DNA of 15,931 bases, taken from positions 1 through 15,931 of the forward strand of contig JBMOOH010000029.1 of assembly GCA_049323795.1 (NCBI GenBank). The letters run 5' to 3'. Each line of letters opens with the position of its first letter. The first letter of the stretch is position 1. The position numbers were made by a program, and so were the translations under genes. Source of the DNA: JAOADN01 sp049323795. Lineage in GTDB: Bacteria; Pseudomonadota; Alphaproteobacteria; Rhodobacterales; Rhodobacteraceae. The notes under the pieces were generated by a model that made no database searches, was not told where the DNA came from, and worked only from the letters and a program-made list of their open reading frames with translations. Below, one piece after another: positions 6,652 through 14,200 of this stretch.

Positions 6652-8406
6652 ATGTCACGGCAGATGACGGGCGCGAAGATGGTGGTCCAGGCGCTGAAGG
6701 ACCAGGGCGTGGACACGGTCTTCGGCTATCCGGGCGGAGCCGTTCTGCCGATCTATGACGAGATCTTCCTCCAGAACGAGATCCGCCACATCCTCGTGCG
6801 CCACGAACAGGGCGCCGTGCACATGGCCGAGGGCTATGCCCGGTCGACCGGCCGGCCCGGCGTCGTCCTCGTCACCTCGGGTCCCGGCGCCACGAACGCC
6901 GTCACCGGCCTCACCGACGCGCTGATGGATTCGATCCCGATCGTCGTCCTGACCGGACAGGTTCCGACCTTCATGATCGGTACCGACGGCTTTCAGGAGG
7001 CCGACACCGTCGGCATCACCCGGCCCTGCACCAAGCACAACTGGCTGGTGAAGGATACCGACCGGCTGTCCGAGACGATCCACCAGGCCTTCCACATCGC
7101 CACGCATGGCCGTCCGGGGCCGGTGCTCGTCGACATCCCCAAGGACGTCCAGTTCGCCACCGGCACCTACACGCCGGCGAAAGAGGCGAAGGTCAGCCAT
7201 TACCTGCCGCGCACCAAGGGCGACCCGGACCAGATCGCGCGGCTCGTCGAGATGATGGAAACGGCCGAGCGGCCGGTCCTCTACACCGGCGGCGGCGTCA
7301 TCAACTCCGGCCCGCGGGCGAGCGCGCTCCTGCGCGAGCTGGCGGACACGACGGGGTTTCCGGTGACATCCACGCTGATGGGTCTCGGGGCGTACCCGGC
7401 GAGCGGGAAGAACTGGCTCGGGATGCTCGGGATGCACGGGCTCTACGAGGCGAACCTCGCCATGCATGGCTGCGACCTGATGATCAACATCGGTGCGCGC
7501 TTCGACGACCGGATCACGGGGCGCATCAGGGACTTCAGCCCGCATTCGCGGAAGGCGCACATCGACATCGACCCGTCGTCGATCAACAAGGTCATCCATG
7601 CCGACGTGCCGATCCTTGGCGACGTGACGAGCGTGCTCGAGGACCTGCTGGCGGCCTGGACGGCGCGCGGGCGGAAGGTGAACCGCGAGGGCCTGGCCCG
7701 CTGGTGGCGGCAGATCGGGGACTGGAAGGCGGTCAACTGCCTTGCCTACAAGCCGTCCGAGACCTCGATCAAGCCGCAATACGCGCTCCAGCGGCTCGAG
7801 GCGCTGACCCGCGGCATGGACCGCTACATCACCACCGAGGTCGGCCAGCACCAGATGTGGGCCGCGCAGTTCCTGGGCTTCGACGAGCCGAACCGCTGGA
7901 TGACGTCCGGCGGCCTCGGGACGATGGGCTACGGCCTGCCCGCGTCCATCGGCGTGCAGATCGCGCATCCCGGGGCGCTCGTCATCAACGTCGCGGGCGA
8001 GGCATCGTGGCTGATGAACATGCAGGAAATGGGCACCGCGATGCAGTTCCGCGCCCCCGTCAAGCAGTTCATCCTGAACAACGAACGCCTCGGCATGGTG
8101 CGCCAGTGGCAGGAGCTTCTGCACGGCGAGCGCTATTCGCAGTCGTGGAGCGAAAGCCTGCCGGACTTCGTGAAGCTCGCGGAAGCCTTCGGCTGCAAGG
8201 GCCTCAGATGCGACGACCCGGCGGACCTCGACGACGCGGTCCGCGAGATGATCGCCTATCCGGGCCCGGTGATCTTCGACTGCCGCGTCGAGAAGCACGA
8301 GAACTGCTTCCCGATGATCCCCTCCGGCAAGCCGCATAACGAGATGCTGCTGGGCGAGGCCGATACCAGGGGCGCGATCGGGGCGAAGGGCGCGGTGCTG
8401 GTGTGA
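6652..8406 (+). CDS. ilvB: Acetolactate synthase, large (catalytic) subunit
   Basis: This subunit condenses pyruvate with pyruvate or 2-oxobutyrate, the first common step to valine, leucine and isoleucine; it uses ThDP, Mg2+ and FAD. It is 584 residues, the usual length. ATG 6652 is chosen because GGAG lies 8 nt upstream; a TTG at 6622 would add ten residues. Motifs are GYPGGAVLPIYDE near the N-terminus, the catalytic glutamate E52 in RHEQGAVHMAEGYAR, GTDGFQE (110-116), GARFDDRITG (281-290) and the ThDP block from E450 to N476-N477. That block reads GEAS where most family members have GDG or GDA, an Asp-to-Glu change at the Mg2+ ligand. The C-terminus (ending GAVLV) looks complete. The stop overlaps the toxin gene start as GTGA. 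It is also called ilvI in some annotations. Confidence 0.96.
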   Translation: MSRQMTGAKMVVQALKDQGVDTVFGYPGGAVLPIYDEIFLQNEIRHILVRHEQGAVHMAEGYARSTGRPGVVLVTSGPGATNAVTGLTDALMDSIPIVVLTGQVPTFMIGTDGFQEADTVGITRPCTKHNWLVKDTDRLSETIHQAFHIATHGRPGPVLVDIPKDVQFATGTYTPAKEAKVSHYLPRTKGDPDQIARLVEMMETAERPVLYTGGGVINSGPRASALLRELADTTGFPVTSTLMGLGAYPASGKNWLGMLGMHGLYEANLAMHGCDLMINIGARFDDRITGRIRDFSPHSRKAHIDIDPSSINKVIHADVPILGDVTSVLEDLLAAWTARGRKVNREGLARWWRQIGDWKAVNCLAYKPSETSIKPQYALQRLEALTRGMDRYITTEVGQHQMWAAQFLGFDEPNRWMTSGGLGTMGYGLPASIGVQIAHPGALVINVAGEASWLMNMQEMGTAMQFRAPVKQFILNNERLGMVRQWQELLHGERYSQSWSESLPDFVKLAEAFGCKGLRCDDPADLDDAVREMIAYPGPVIFDCRVEKHENCFPMIPSGKPHNEMLLGEADTRGAIGAKGAVLV

Positions 8407-8702
8407 CCTCGGACCTCCGGGACTTCGAATGGGACGCAGACAAGAGTCTGGCCAATCTTGAGAAACACGGCATCGACTTCGAAACCGCCAAGGTGCTCTG
8501 GGACGACCCCCATGCTCTGACCGGTCCCGGCAAGAAGAACCTGGAGGAACGATTCATGACTGTTGGAAGGCTTGGAAACAAGCTGTGGTCTGCGATCCAC
8601 ACCTATCGCGACGGGCGTATTCGGATTATATCCGTAAGGCGCAGCCGTCATGGCGAAATAGCAGCCTACGAGACGGCTATCTATCATCGGACGAAGTTGT
8701 GA
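8403..8702 (+). CDS. brnT: BrnT-family toxin of a type II toxin-antitoxin system
   Basis: This is a 99-residue protein of the BrnT family, RelE-like ribonucleases that block translation. Family marks are FEWDADKSLANLEKHGIDF (8-26), EERF-x-x-x-GR (48-56), IRIISVRRSR (73-82) and E-x-x-x-YE (85-90). The GTG start at 8403 overlaps the ilvB stop (GTGA), so translation can be coupled to ilvB. No separate promoter or Shine-Dalgarno is evident. It ends in a TGATG overlap with the antitoxin gene. Base composition drops here (about 53% GC in 8641-8700, against 62-67% in adjoining ilv rows), which suggests recent gain. The toxin-first order is usual for brnT systems. RNase activity is assumed from the family, not shown. 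Confidence 0.9.
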   Translation: MTSDLRDFEWDADKSLANLEKHGIDFETAKVLWDDPHALTGPGKKNLEERFMTVGRLGNKLWSAIHTYRDGRIRIISVRRSRHGEIAAYETAIYHRTKL

Positions 8703-8941
8703 TGGCACCCGTGAGAAGCAAGCTAGCAGTTGAAGAGTTCGACAAGAGCTTCGACGACGGGGAAGACATGGCAGACTTTATCGACTGGTCTCAGGCCCGG
8801 CACCTGAACCGGCCTACGCAAACCGTCGGGCTGGATCTTCCTGCGTGGATGGTGGAGCGGCTGGAGTCGGAAGCTGTCCGGATGGGAGTGTCCACAGAAT
8901 CTCTGATCAAAGTCTGGTTGGCTGAGCGGCTGAGAAGGTAA
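8702..8941 (+). CDS. Ribbon-helix-helix (CopG-type) antitoxin partner of BrnT
   Basis: This 79-residue protein starts at ATG 8702, sharing a base with the toxin stop (TGATG). The N-terminal part, EEFDKSFDDGEDMADFIDWS (11-30), matches the toxin-binding segment of the CopG-type antitoxins that accompany BrnT. The C-terminal part is a ribbon-helix-helix: strand TQTVGLDLP (39-47), helix MVERLESEAVRMG (50-62), turn VSTES, helix LIKVWLAERL (68-77). Such antitoxins neutralise the toxin and repress their own promoter. Here no promoter or dyad is visible before the toxin, because the toxin start lies inside ilvB. The last codons (AGA AGG) also supply the Shine-Dalgarno-like AGAAGG for ilvH. Confidence 0.88.
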   Translation: MAPVRSKLAVEEFDKSFDDGEDMADFIDWSQARHLNRPTQTVGLDLPAWMVERLESEAVRMGVSTESLIKVWLAERLRR

Positions 8942-8949
8942 GTCCGGTC

Positions 8950-9510
8950 ATGTCCCCCCTGAACATCAAGAAGGGCTCGAGCAGCCACTCTGCCTACGAC
9001 CTGCGCGACCCCAACGCCACGACCATCGAAAGCCACACGCTCGCGGTGCTCGTGGACAACGAGGCGGGTGTGCTGGCGCGCGTCATCGGCCTGTTCTCGG
9101 GCCGGGGCTACAACATCGACAGCCTGACGGTCGCCGAGACGGACCACCAGGGCCACCTCAGCCGCATCACCGTCGTCACGCGCGGCACACCCTCGGTGAT
9201 CGAGCAGATCAAGGCCCAGCTGTCGCGCCTCGTCCAGGTGCGCGAGGTTCACGACCTGACGGTCGCAGGCCCGGCGGTGGCGCGCGAGCTCGCGCTCTTC
9301 AAGGTGGCGGGGACCGGCGAAAAGCGCATCGAGGCGCTGAGGCTGGCCGAGATCTTCCGCGCCAACGTGGTGGATTCGACGCTCGAGAGCTTCGTCTTCG
9401 AGATGACCGGCACCCCCGCGAAGATCGATGCCTTCGCGGACCTGATGCGGCCGCTCGGCCTCTGCGACGTGGCGCGCACCGGCGTGGCGGCCCTGGCCCG
9501 GGGCGTCTGA
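8950..9510 (+). CDS. ilvH: Acetolactate synthase, small (regulatory) subunit
   Basis: This 186-residue protein activates the IlvB subunit and gives feedback inhibition by valine. It has an N-terminal extension (1-27) and an ACT domain at about 28-104 (HTLAVLVDNEAGVLARVIGL, then FSGRGYNIDSLTVAET with G51, N55 and D57). A C-terminal ACT-like domain spans about 110-183 (ARELALFKVAG, then EIFRANVVD and FEMTGTPAKIDAF). ATG 8950 has AGAAGG 11 nt upstream, lying within the end of the antitoxin gene; the gap to that gene is 8 bp. It is normally next to ilvB/ilvI, but here two toxin-antitoxin genes intervene. It is sometimes named ilvN. Confidence 0.95.
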   Translation: MSPLNIKKGSSSHSAYDLRDPNATTIESHTLAVLVDNEAGVLARVIGLFSGRGYNIDSLTVAETDHQGHLSRITVVTRGTPSVIEQIKAQLSRLVQVREVHDLTVAGPAVARELALFKVAGTGEKRIEALRLAEIFRANVVDSTLESFVFEMTGTPAKIDAFADLMRPLGLCDVARTGVAALARGV

Positions 9511-9563
9511 CGGGCCTGCACGGCCTCCCTTCCGGCCCCCGGGACTTCGCAGACCGAGGGGTC

Positions 9564-9593
9564 GTCCCGGCGGCAGCACGCCGCCGCCGGGAC
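9564..9593. terminator. Bidirectional hairpin between convergent genes
   Basis: GTCCCGGCGGC (9564-9574) and GCCGCCGGGAC (9583-9593) form a perfect 11-bp stem with an 8-nt loop. It lies between the ends of ilvH (plus) and the EF-hand gene (minus). No T-run follows on either strand. Confidence 0.5.
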
Positions 9594-9605
9594 CGTGCCG
9601 CCGGA

Positions 9606-9848
9606 TCAGCCGGCGACGAGCCGTCCGCCCTCGACGGCGGCCTTGAACTCGGCCTCGTCCACGGCGCCGTCGGCGTTGCCGTCGATCGCCTTGAATCCCG
9701 CGTCGTCCAGCGTCGTGTAGACGGTCTGAAGCTCGGTCAGCGAAAGACCCCCGCTCTTGTCGGCGTCAAGATCGGCCAGCGTGGCCTGCGCGAGCGCGGC
9801 GCCCGCCGCGGCGAGGCCGACTGCGAAGGCGAGTGCAAAACGGTTCAT
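9606..9848 (-). CDS. Small secreted EF-hand protein
   Basis: This 80-residue protein has a signal peptide (MNRFALAFAVGLAAAGAALA, cleavage likely near residue 20, before QA) and two canonical EF-hand loops. Loop 1 is DADKSGGLSLTE and loop 2 is DGNADGAVDEAE; both keep the acidic residues at 1, 9 or 12 and Gly at 6. The mature protein is about 60 residues, presumably periplasmic and Ca2+-binding. AAGGAG lies 7 nt before the ATG. A second EF-hand gene of the same plan lies upstream on the same strand (10555-10310) with a terminator between, so they appear separately transcribed. The function is not known. Confidence 0.88.
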   Translation of the reverse strand: MNRFALAFAVGLAAAGAALAQATLADLDADKSGGLSLTELQTVYTTLDDAGFKAIDGNADGAVDEAEFKAAVEGGRLVAG

Positions 9849-10211
9849 GGGATAGCTCCTTCATCTTTGCCGTCAGGGGCCGGTCCTGCCGACCCCGGGG
9901 CCATGTCGTCCGATGGCGGGCCCGCCGTCCACCCCGGGCCGCGATCCGGCCTCCTTCCGGCAGCGGGCCGCCAGCCGGGGTCGGTTCGGGGCGCGGGGTT
10001 CCGCCGGGCAGGGCGCCACCCGGGGCGCTCGGCGGAATGCCGGACCCGGCCGGGGGGCGGGGCGGCGGAAAAGGACCGGGCCGGCCGGCCGCGCGAATCC
10101 CCCCTTGAAAGCCGCCCCCCCGCGCGGCCCGTCGCGAAAGACGCAAGAAGGGGGGGCAAGGTGAGGGGGAACCGCCGCACAGCGGGGACGGAGGAGGGGC
10201 GGAAACGCAAA
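9849..10211. other. Gene-free, very GC-rich spacer between the two EF-hand genes
   Basis: Several frames are open here only because stop codons are rare at this GC content; their translations are Pro/Arg/Gly low-complexity sequence without a good start. One long-range inverted repeat is visible, TTCCGCCG (9999-10006) with CGGCGGAA (10030-10037). The promoter of the 9848-9606 gene must be in this stretch, but I cannot point to a convincing -35/-10. Confidence 0.5.
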
Positions 10212-10239
10212 GCCCCGGAGCGCGGATGCGCCCCGGGGC
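10203..10239 (-). terminator. Rho-independent terminator of the upstream EF-hand gene
   Basis: In minus-strand RNA the segments 10239-10228 and 10223-10212 pair over 12 bp with one G-U pair and the 4-nt loop AUCC. They are followed by UUUGCGUUU (10211-10203). On the plus strand the same position is an A-C mismatch, so the structure is oriented for minus-strand transcripts. It begins about 70 bp after the stop at 10310. Confidence 0.75.
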
Positions 10240-10309
10240 CTGCGATCCCTCCGCGGCAGCCCCTCCGCAGCAGCTTGCCGCGCGCAAGGGCCGCGTCACG
10301 GCGGCCGGG

Positions 10310-10555
10310 TTACGGCGCGATGGTGCCGGCTTCGCGGGCGGCCTGAAGCTCGTCGGCGTCGATCTGGCCGTTCCCGTCCACGTCGAGCGCGGCGAACTGC
10401 GCGGCCGTCAGGTCGGGATAGGCGGCGCGCATCTCCTCGATCGACCAGGTTCCGTTGCCGTCGGTGTCGGTGACGACCGTCTGCGCCATGGCAGCCCCCG
10501 CGGACAGGAGCGCGGCGGCGAGGGCAAGCGCGGCAGTGGTCTTCATCGTCTTCAT
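10310..10555 (-). CDS. Small secreted EF-hand protein (second copy)
   Basis: This 81-residue protein begins MKTMKTTAALALAAALLSAG, a signal peptide with likely cleavage after GAAMA (near residue 24). Two EF-hand loops follow: DTDGNGTWSIEE and DVDGNGQIDADE, both with full Ca2+-ligand patterns, the second a textbook loop. ATG 10555 is preferred because AAGGAG lies 6 nt upstream; ATG 10546 is possible. An upstream extension in frame (to 10660) lacks a ribosome binding site and would bury the signal peptide. It has the same layout as the 9848-9606 gene but little identity outside the loops. It is probably a periplasmic Ca2+-binding protein of unknown role. Confidence 0.87.
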   Translation of the reverse strand: MKTMKTTAALALAAALLSAGAAMAQTVVTDTDGNGTWSIEEMRAAYPDLTAAQFAALDVDGNGQIDADELQAAREAGTIAP

Positions 10556-10632
10556 CCTTCTCTCCTTCGCGGCGGCCCGCCGGTTGCGGAACCCGATTGC
10601 CCCTTCCCGGATGTGGGAGGGCGGGAAAGCGG

Positions 10633-10652
10633 GTGCAAGGGCCGCCTTGCAC
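10633..10652. promoter_or_regulatory. 20-bp palindrome upstream of the EF-hand gene
   Basis: GTGCAAGG (10633-10640) and CCTTGCAC (10645-10652) are perfect 8-bp inverted arms with a 4-bp spacer. They lie about 78 bp before the start at 10555. The minus strand reads TTGCAC at 10638-10633, a possible -35, so the dyad could be an operator; no good -10 is seen. Confidence 0.4.
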
Positions 10653-10712
10653 GACATCACATGGTCGGAGGGGGCCTGTTAGGCAATAACACCCCAGCGA
10701 ATCCGGCCCGGA

Positions 10713-10750
10713 CGAAAGAAGAAGGGGGCCGAGGCCCCCTTCGAGTTTCG
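10713..10750 (-). terminator. Long hairpin, probable terminator of the 46-codon gene
   Basis: GAAGGGGGCC (10721-10730) and GGCCCCCTTC (10733-10742) form a 10-bp inverted repeat around GA. It extends through a 3x3 internal loop to CGAAA (10713-10717) with TTTCG (10746-10750). On the minus strand the core stem is followed by TTCTTTC. It lies about 120 bp after the stop at 10866 and may end transcription from there. Confidence 0.5.
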
Positions 10751-10865
10751 CTGATCAGGCTCGTTTCTCGTGACCGCCCGGTTTCTGCCTGCGGCCTGAC
10801 CCGCGTCGAGGGAGAGCGCACCCTCCCCGGAACCCTGCTCCCCGGCGAACCGGAGAGCAGTATTG

Positions 10866-11006
10866 TCATTTCTTGTTCGGACGCTGCGAAAGCGCTGAGG
10901 CGGCGGCAGTTTTCGCCGCTTTGCTGGAGTTCGGATTGCTCAGCACTTTACCAGCGGCGGACGCCGCTTTCGCGCCGGTTACTTCCGAGTTGCCCTTGCG
11001 AGCCAT
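10866..11006 (-). CDS. Small Ala/Lys/Ser-rich protein of unknown function (46 aa)
   Basis: ATG 11006 opens a 46-codon frame with GGAG 6 nt upstream, ending at TGA 10868-10866. The protein starts MARKGNSEVTGAKAASAAGK and ends AASALSQRPNKK. It is basic, with only one acidic residue, and built from two similar halves (AKAASAAGKVLSNPNSS, then KAAKTAAASALSQ). The pattern S/AKAAS-x-A-x-KVL followed by S-K-x-AK-x-AA-x-SALSQ recalls small uncharacterised proteobacterial proteins I have seen annotated as hypothetical. It lies in a stretch with less GC (55-62%) than its neighbours. No membrane segment is present. DNA or RNA binding is possible from charge alone, but no domain is recognised. Confidence 0.6.
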   Translation of the reverse strand: MARKGNSEVTGAKAASAAGKVLSNPNSSKAAKTAAASALSQRPNKK

Positions 11007-11174
11007 TCACTTCTCCATGTTTTTCCACAGTTCCCCCCAGGTTCTTGTGGGCGATCTGTGTATTACTCAGCACGCTATTGATCCCTCGTCTCGTCCGTAG
11101 TCTTGCATGCTCATCGACCCGGAAGGGCCGAGATTTAGTCTTCCCGCAGCGTGCTAGGCGATTGCGGGTTGGCC
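11007..11174. other. Low-GC spacer upstream of the 46-codon gene
   Basis: About 53% GC in 11041-11100, well below the window. No gene, tRNA or clear promoter was found. CCCGCA (11143-11148) and TGCGGG (11163-11168) form a small inverted repeat. Confidence 0.4.
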
Positions 11175-11202
11175 GGGGCGCGGAGTTGCAGCTTCGCGCC
11201 CC
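11175..11202 (-). terminator. Hairpin after nrdJ (possible terminator)
   Basis: GGGGCGCG (11175-11182) and CGCGCCCC (11195-11202) form a perfect 8-bp stem with a 12-nt loop, just past the nrdJ stop at 11215. AACC (11203-11206) can add four pairs with GGTT (11167-11170 side) across a bulge. No T-run follows. Confidence 0.5.
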
Positions 11203-11214
11203 AACCTCAATTCA

Positions 11215-14200
11215 TCAGCTACACCCGCTCGTGCCGCCGCAGGTGTTGCATTTCATGCAGGTGCCGTTGCGGACCAGCGTGAAGTTCCCGCATTCGCTGC
11301 AGGCCTCGCCCTCGTAGCCCTGCATCCTCGCCTTGGCGCGGAGGTCCAGCGCCACGGTGCCGGTGGCAATCGCCGTGGCCCGCATCGTCTCGGGAACCAG
11401 CATGTTCAGCGCGGCCACGGGGCCGGCGCCGCCGAAGCCCGTGGCACCGATGCCGCCCTGGAACACCGTCAGTTCCTGCGGCAGGCGCTTCCTGAGGTAG
11501 CCGGTCGAGCTGATCTGCTTCAGGACCTCGATCGAGCGGTTCGCCGCGCGCTCGGACGGCTCGGCGATATTTGCATCCTCGCCCTCGCCCAGGTCGTCGA
11601 AGCTCGCCCCCTGGGGCTTCACATGCGCGAGGTCGGTGCGGTCGAGGTAGCTGACCGCGAGTTCCCGGAAGATGTAGTCGAGGATCGAGGTCGCGTTCTT
11701 GATCGTCTCGTTGCCCTGCACCATCCCGGCCGGCTCGAACTTGGTGAAGGTGAAGGCCTCGACGAATTCCTCCAGCGGCACGCCGTATTGCAGGCCGACG
11801 CTGACGGCGATGGCGAAGTTGTTCATCATCGCCCGGAAGCCCGCGCCTTCCTTGTGCATGTCGATGAAGATCTCGCCGAGCGAGCCGTCCCTGTATTCGC
11901 CGGTGCGCAGGTAGACCTTGTGTCCGCCGACGATGGCCTTCTGGGTGTAGCCCTTGCGGCGTTCCGGCAGCTTCTCGCGGTGGGACCGCACGATCTCCTT
12001 CACGATCACCTTCTCGACGATCTTCTCGGCCAGCACCTGCACCTTTTCCATCGGCGTGCCGGTGGCGAGCGTCTCCTCGGCCTCCGCGTCGTCCTCGACG
12101 AGCGCCGAGGCGAGCGGCTGGCTGAGCTTCGAGCCATCGCGGTAGAGGGCGTTCGCCTTGATCCCGAGCGAGTGGGAAAGCTCGTAGGCCGCGAGCGTCT
12201 CTTCGATCGTCGCCGAGTTCGGCATGTTGATCGTCTTGGAGATCGCGCCCGAGATGAAGGACTGTGCCGCCGCCATCATGCGGATGTGGCTGTCCACGCT
12301 CAGATAGCGCCTGCCGGTCTTGCCGCAGGGATTGGCGCAGTCGAAGACCGCGTAGTGCTCGGGCTTCAGGAACGGCGCGCCTTCCAGCGTCATCGTCCCG
12401 CAGACATGGTCGTTCGCCGCGTCGATCTGGGCCTTGCTGAAGCCGAAGTGCCGCAGCATGTCGAAGGTCGGGTCGGAAAGTCTTTCCTCAGGTATGCCAA
12501 GGGTTTCCCGGCAGAAGCTTTCGCCCAGCGTCCACTTGTTGAAGACGAAGCGGATGTCGAAGGCCGAGGGCAGCGCGGCCTCGATCTTCTCGATCTCGGC
12601 CTGACCGAAGCCGTGGCCGAGAAGCGCGGTGTGGTTGATGCCGGGCGCGTTGCCGAGCGTGCCGTGGCCGACCGCGTGGGACACGATCTCGGCCGCCTGC
12701 GCGGCCTTGTAGCCGAGCGCTTCCAGTGCGGCCGGGACCGAGCGGTTGATGATCTTGAAGTAGCCGCCACCGGCCAGCTTCTTGAACTTCACGAGCGCGA
12801 AGTCCGGCTCGATGCCCGTGGTGTCGCAGTCCATGACCAGACCGATCGTGCCGGTGGGTGCAATGACCGTCGCCTGGGCGTTGCGGTAGCCGTGCCTCTC
12901 GCCCAGGACCAGCGCCTCGTCCCACGCCGATTTGGCAAGCGTGCCAAGACCTTCCACGGGAATGTTCGCGTGATCGAGCGGGACGGGCGTAAGGTTGACC
13001 GCCTCGTAGCCCTCTGCCTGCCCATATGCCGCGCGGCGGTGGTTGCGGATGACGCGGAGCATGTGGCCGGCGTTCCTCGCATAGCCCGGGAAGGCCCCGA
13101 GTTCGCCCGCCATCTCGGCGGAGGTGGCATAGGCCACGCCCGTCATGATCGCCGTCAGCGCCCCGCAGAGCGCGCGGCCCTCGTCGCTGTCGTAGCCGAG
13201 GCCCATCGTCATCAGGAGCCCGCCGATATTGGCGTAGCCGAGTCCGAGGGTGCGGAAATCGTAGGACCTCTGGGCGATCTCCTTCGACGGGAACTGCGCC
13301 ATGAGCACGCTGATCTCGAGCGTCACGGTCCAGAGCCGCGTCGCGTGGACGTAGCCGTCCGCGTCGAACCTGCCGCCCGCATAGAAGGTCAGCAGGTTCA
13401 TCGAGGCGAGGTTGCAGGCCGTGTCGTCGAGGAACATGTATTCCGAGCAGGGGTTCGAGCCCCGGATCGGCCCGTCCGCCGGGCAGGTGTGCCAAGCGTT
13501 CACGGTGTCGTGGAACTGGATGCCGGGGTCCGCGCAGGCCCAGGCGGCGTGGCCGACCTGTGTCCACAGCTCGCGCGCCTTGATGTGCTTGTGGACCTTG
13601 CCGTCGGTGCGCCGGATCAGCGCCCAGTCGGCATCGTCCCTGACCGCCTTCAGGAAGGCGTCCGTGACGCGGACCGAGTTGTTGGAGTTCTGGCCCGAGA
13701 CGCTGGCATAGGCCTCGCTGTCCCAGTCGGTGTCGTAGGTCGGGAATTCGATGGAGGTGTAGCCCTGCTTCGCGTAGTCCAGAACCCTTTTCACGTAAGT
13801 ATCCGGGATCGCGACCTTTTTCGCACCCTTGATCGCCGCCTTCAGCGCGGCGTTCTTCACCGGATCGACCGCATCCTCGGATGATCCGTCCCAGGTACGG
13901 ATCGCCGCGAAGATTTCGTTCAACTGCCGCTCGTGCATCCTGGACCCGGCCACGAGGCTCGCGACCTTCTGTTCCTCGATCACCTTCCAGTTGATGAACT
14001 GCTCGATGTCCGGGTGATCCATGTCGCAGATCACCATCTTGGCCGCACGGCGCGTCGTTCCGCCCGACTTGATCGCGCCCGCCGCGCGGTCGCCGATCTT
14101 GAGGAATCCCATCAGGCCCGACGACCTGCCACCGCCCGACAGCTTCTCGCCCTCGCCGCGGAGCGACGAGAAATTGGTGCCGGTGCCCGAGCCGTATTTG

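Noticed and set aside
6566..6660. Alternative leader ORF starting at ATG 6566 across the terminator
   Set aside because: It has no Shine-Dalgarno and runs through the terminator with no run of branched-chain codons suited to control. The GTG 6496 ORF fits position, codons and pairing better.
6655..8337. Long minus-strand open frame opposite ilvB
   Set aside because: It mirrors ilvB codons in high-GC DNA and its translation has no recognisable domain.
9867..10346. Plus-strand open frame in the spacer between the EF-hand genes
   Set aside because: The translation is Pro/Arg/Gly low complexity without a ribosome binding site, and it overlaps the terminator and 3' end of the EF-hand gene.
10743..10865. 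Possible tRNA or small RNA after the 46-codon gene
   Set aside because: There is no T-loop consensus or cloverleaf on either strand, only fragments of inverted repeats.
11623..13884. Long plus-strand frame opposite nrdJ (and another minus-strand frame at 12488-15070)
   Set aside because: Both are shadows of nrdJ, which carries all the RNR motifs in its own frame.
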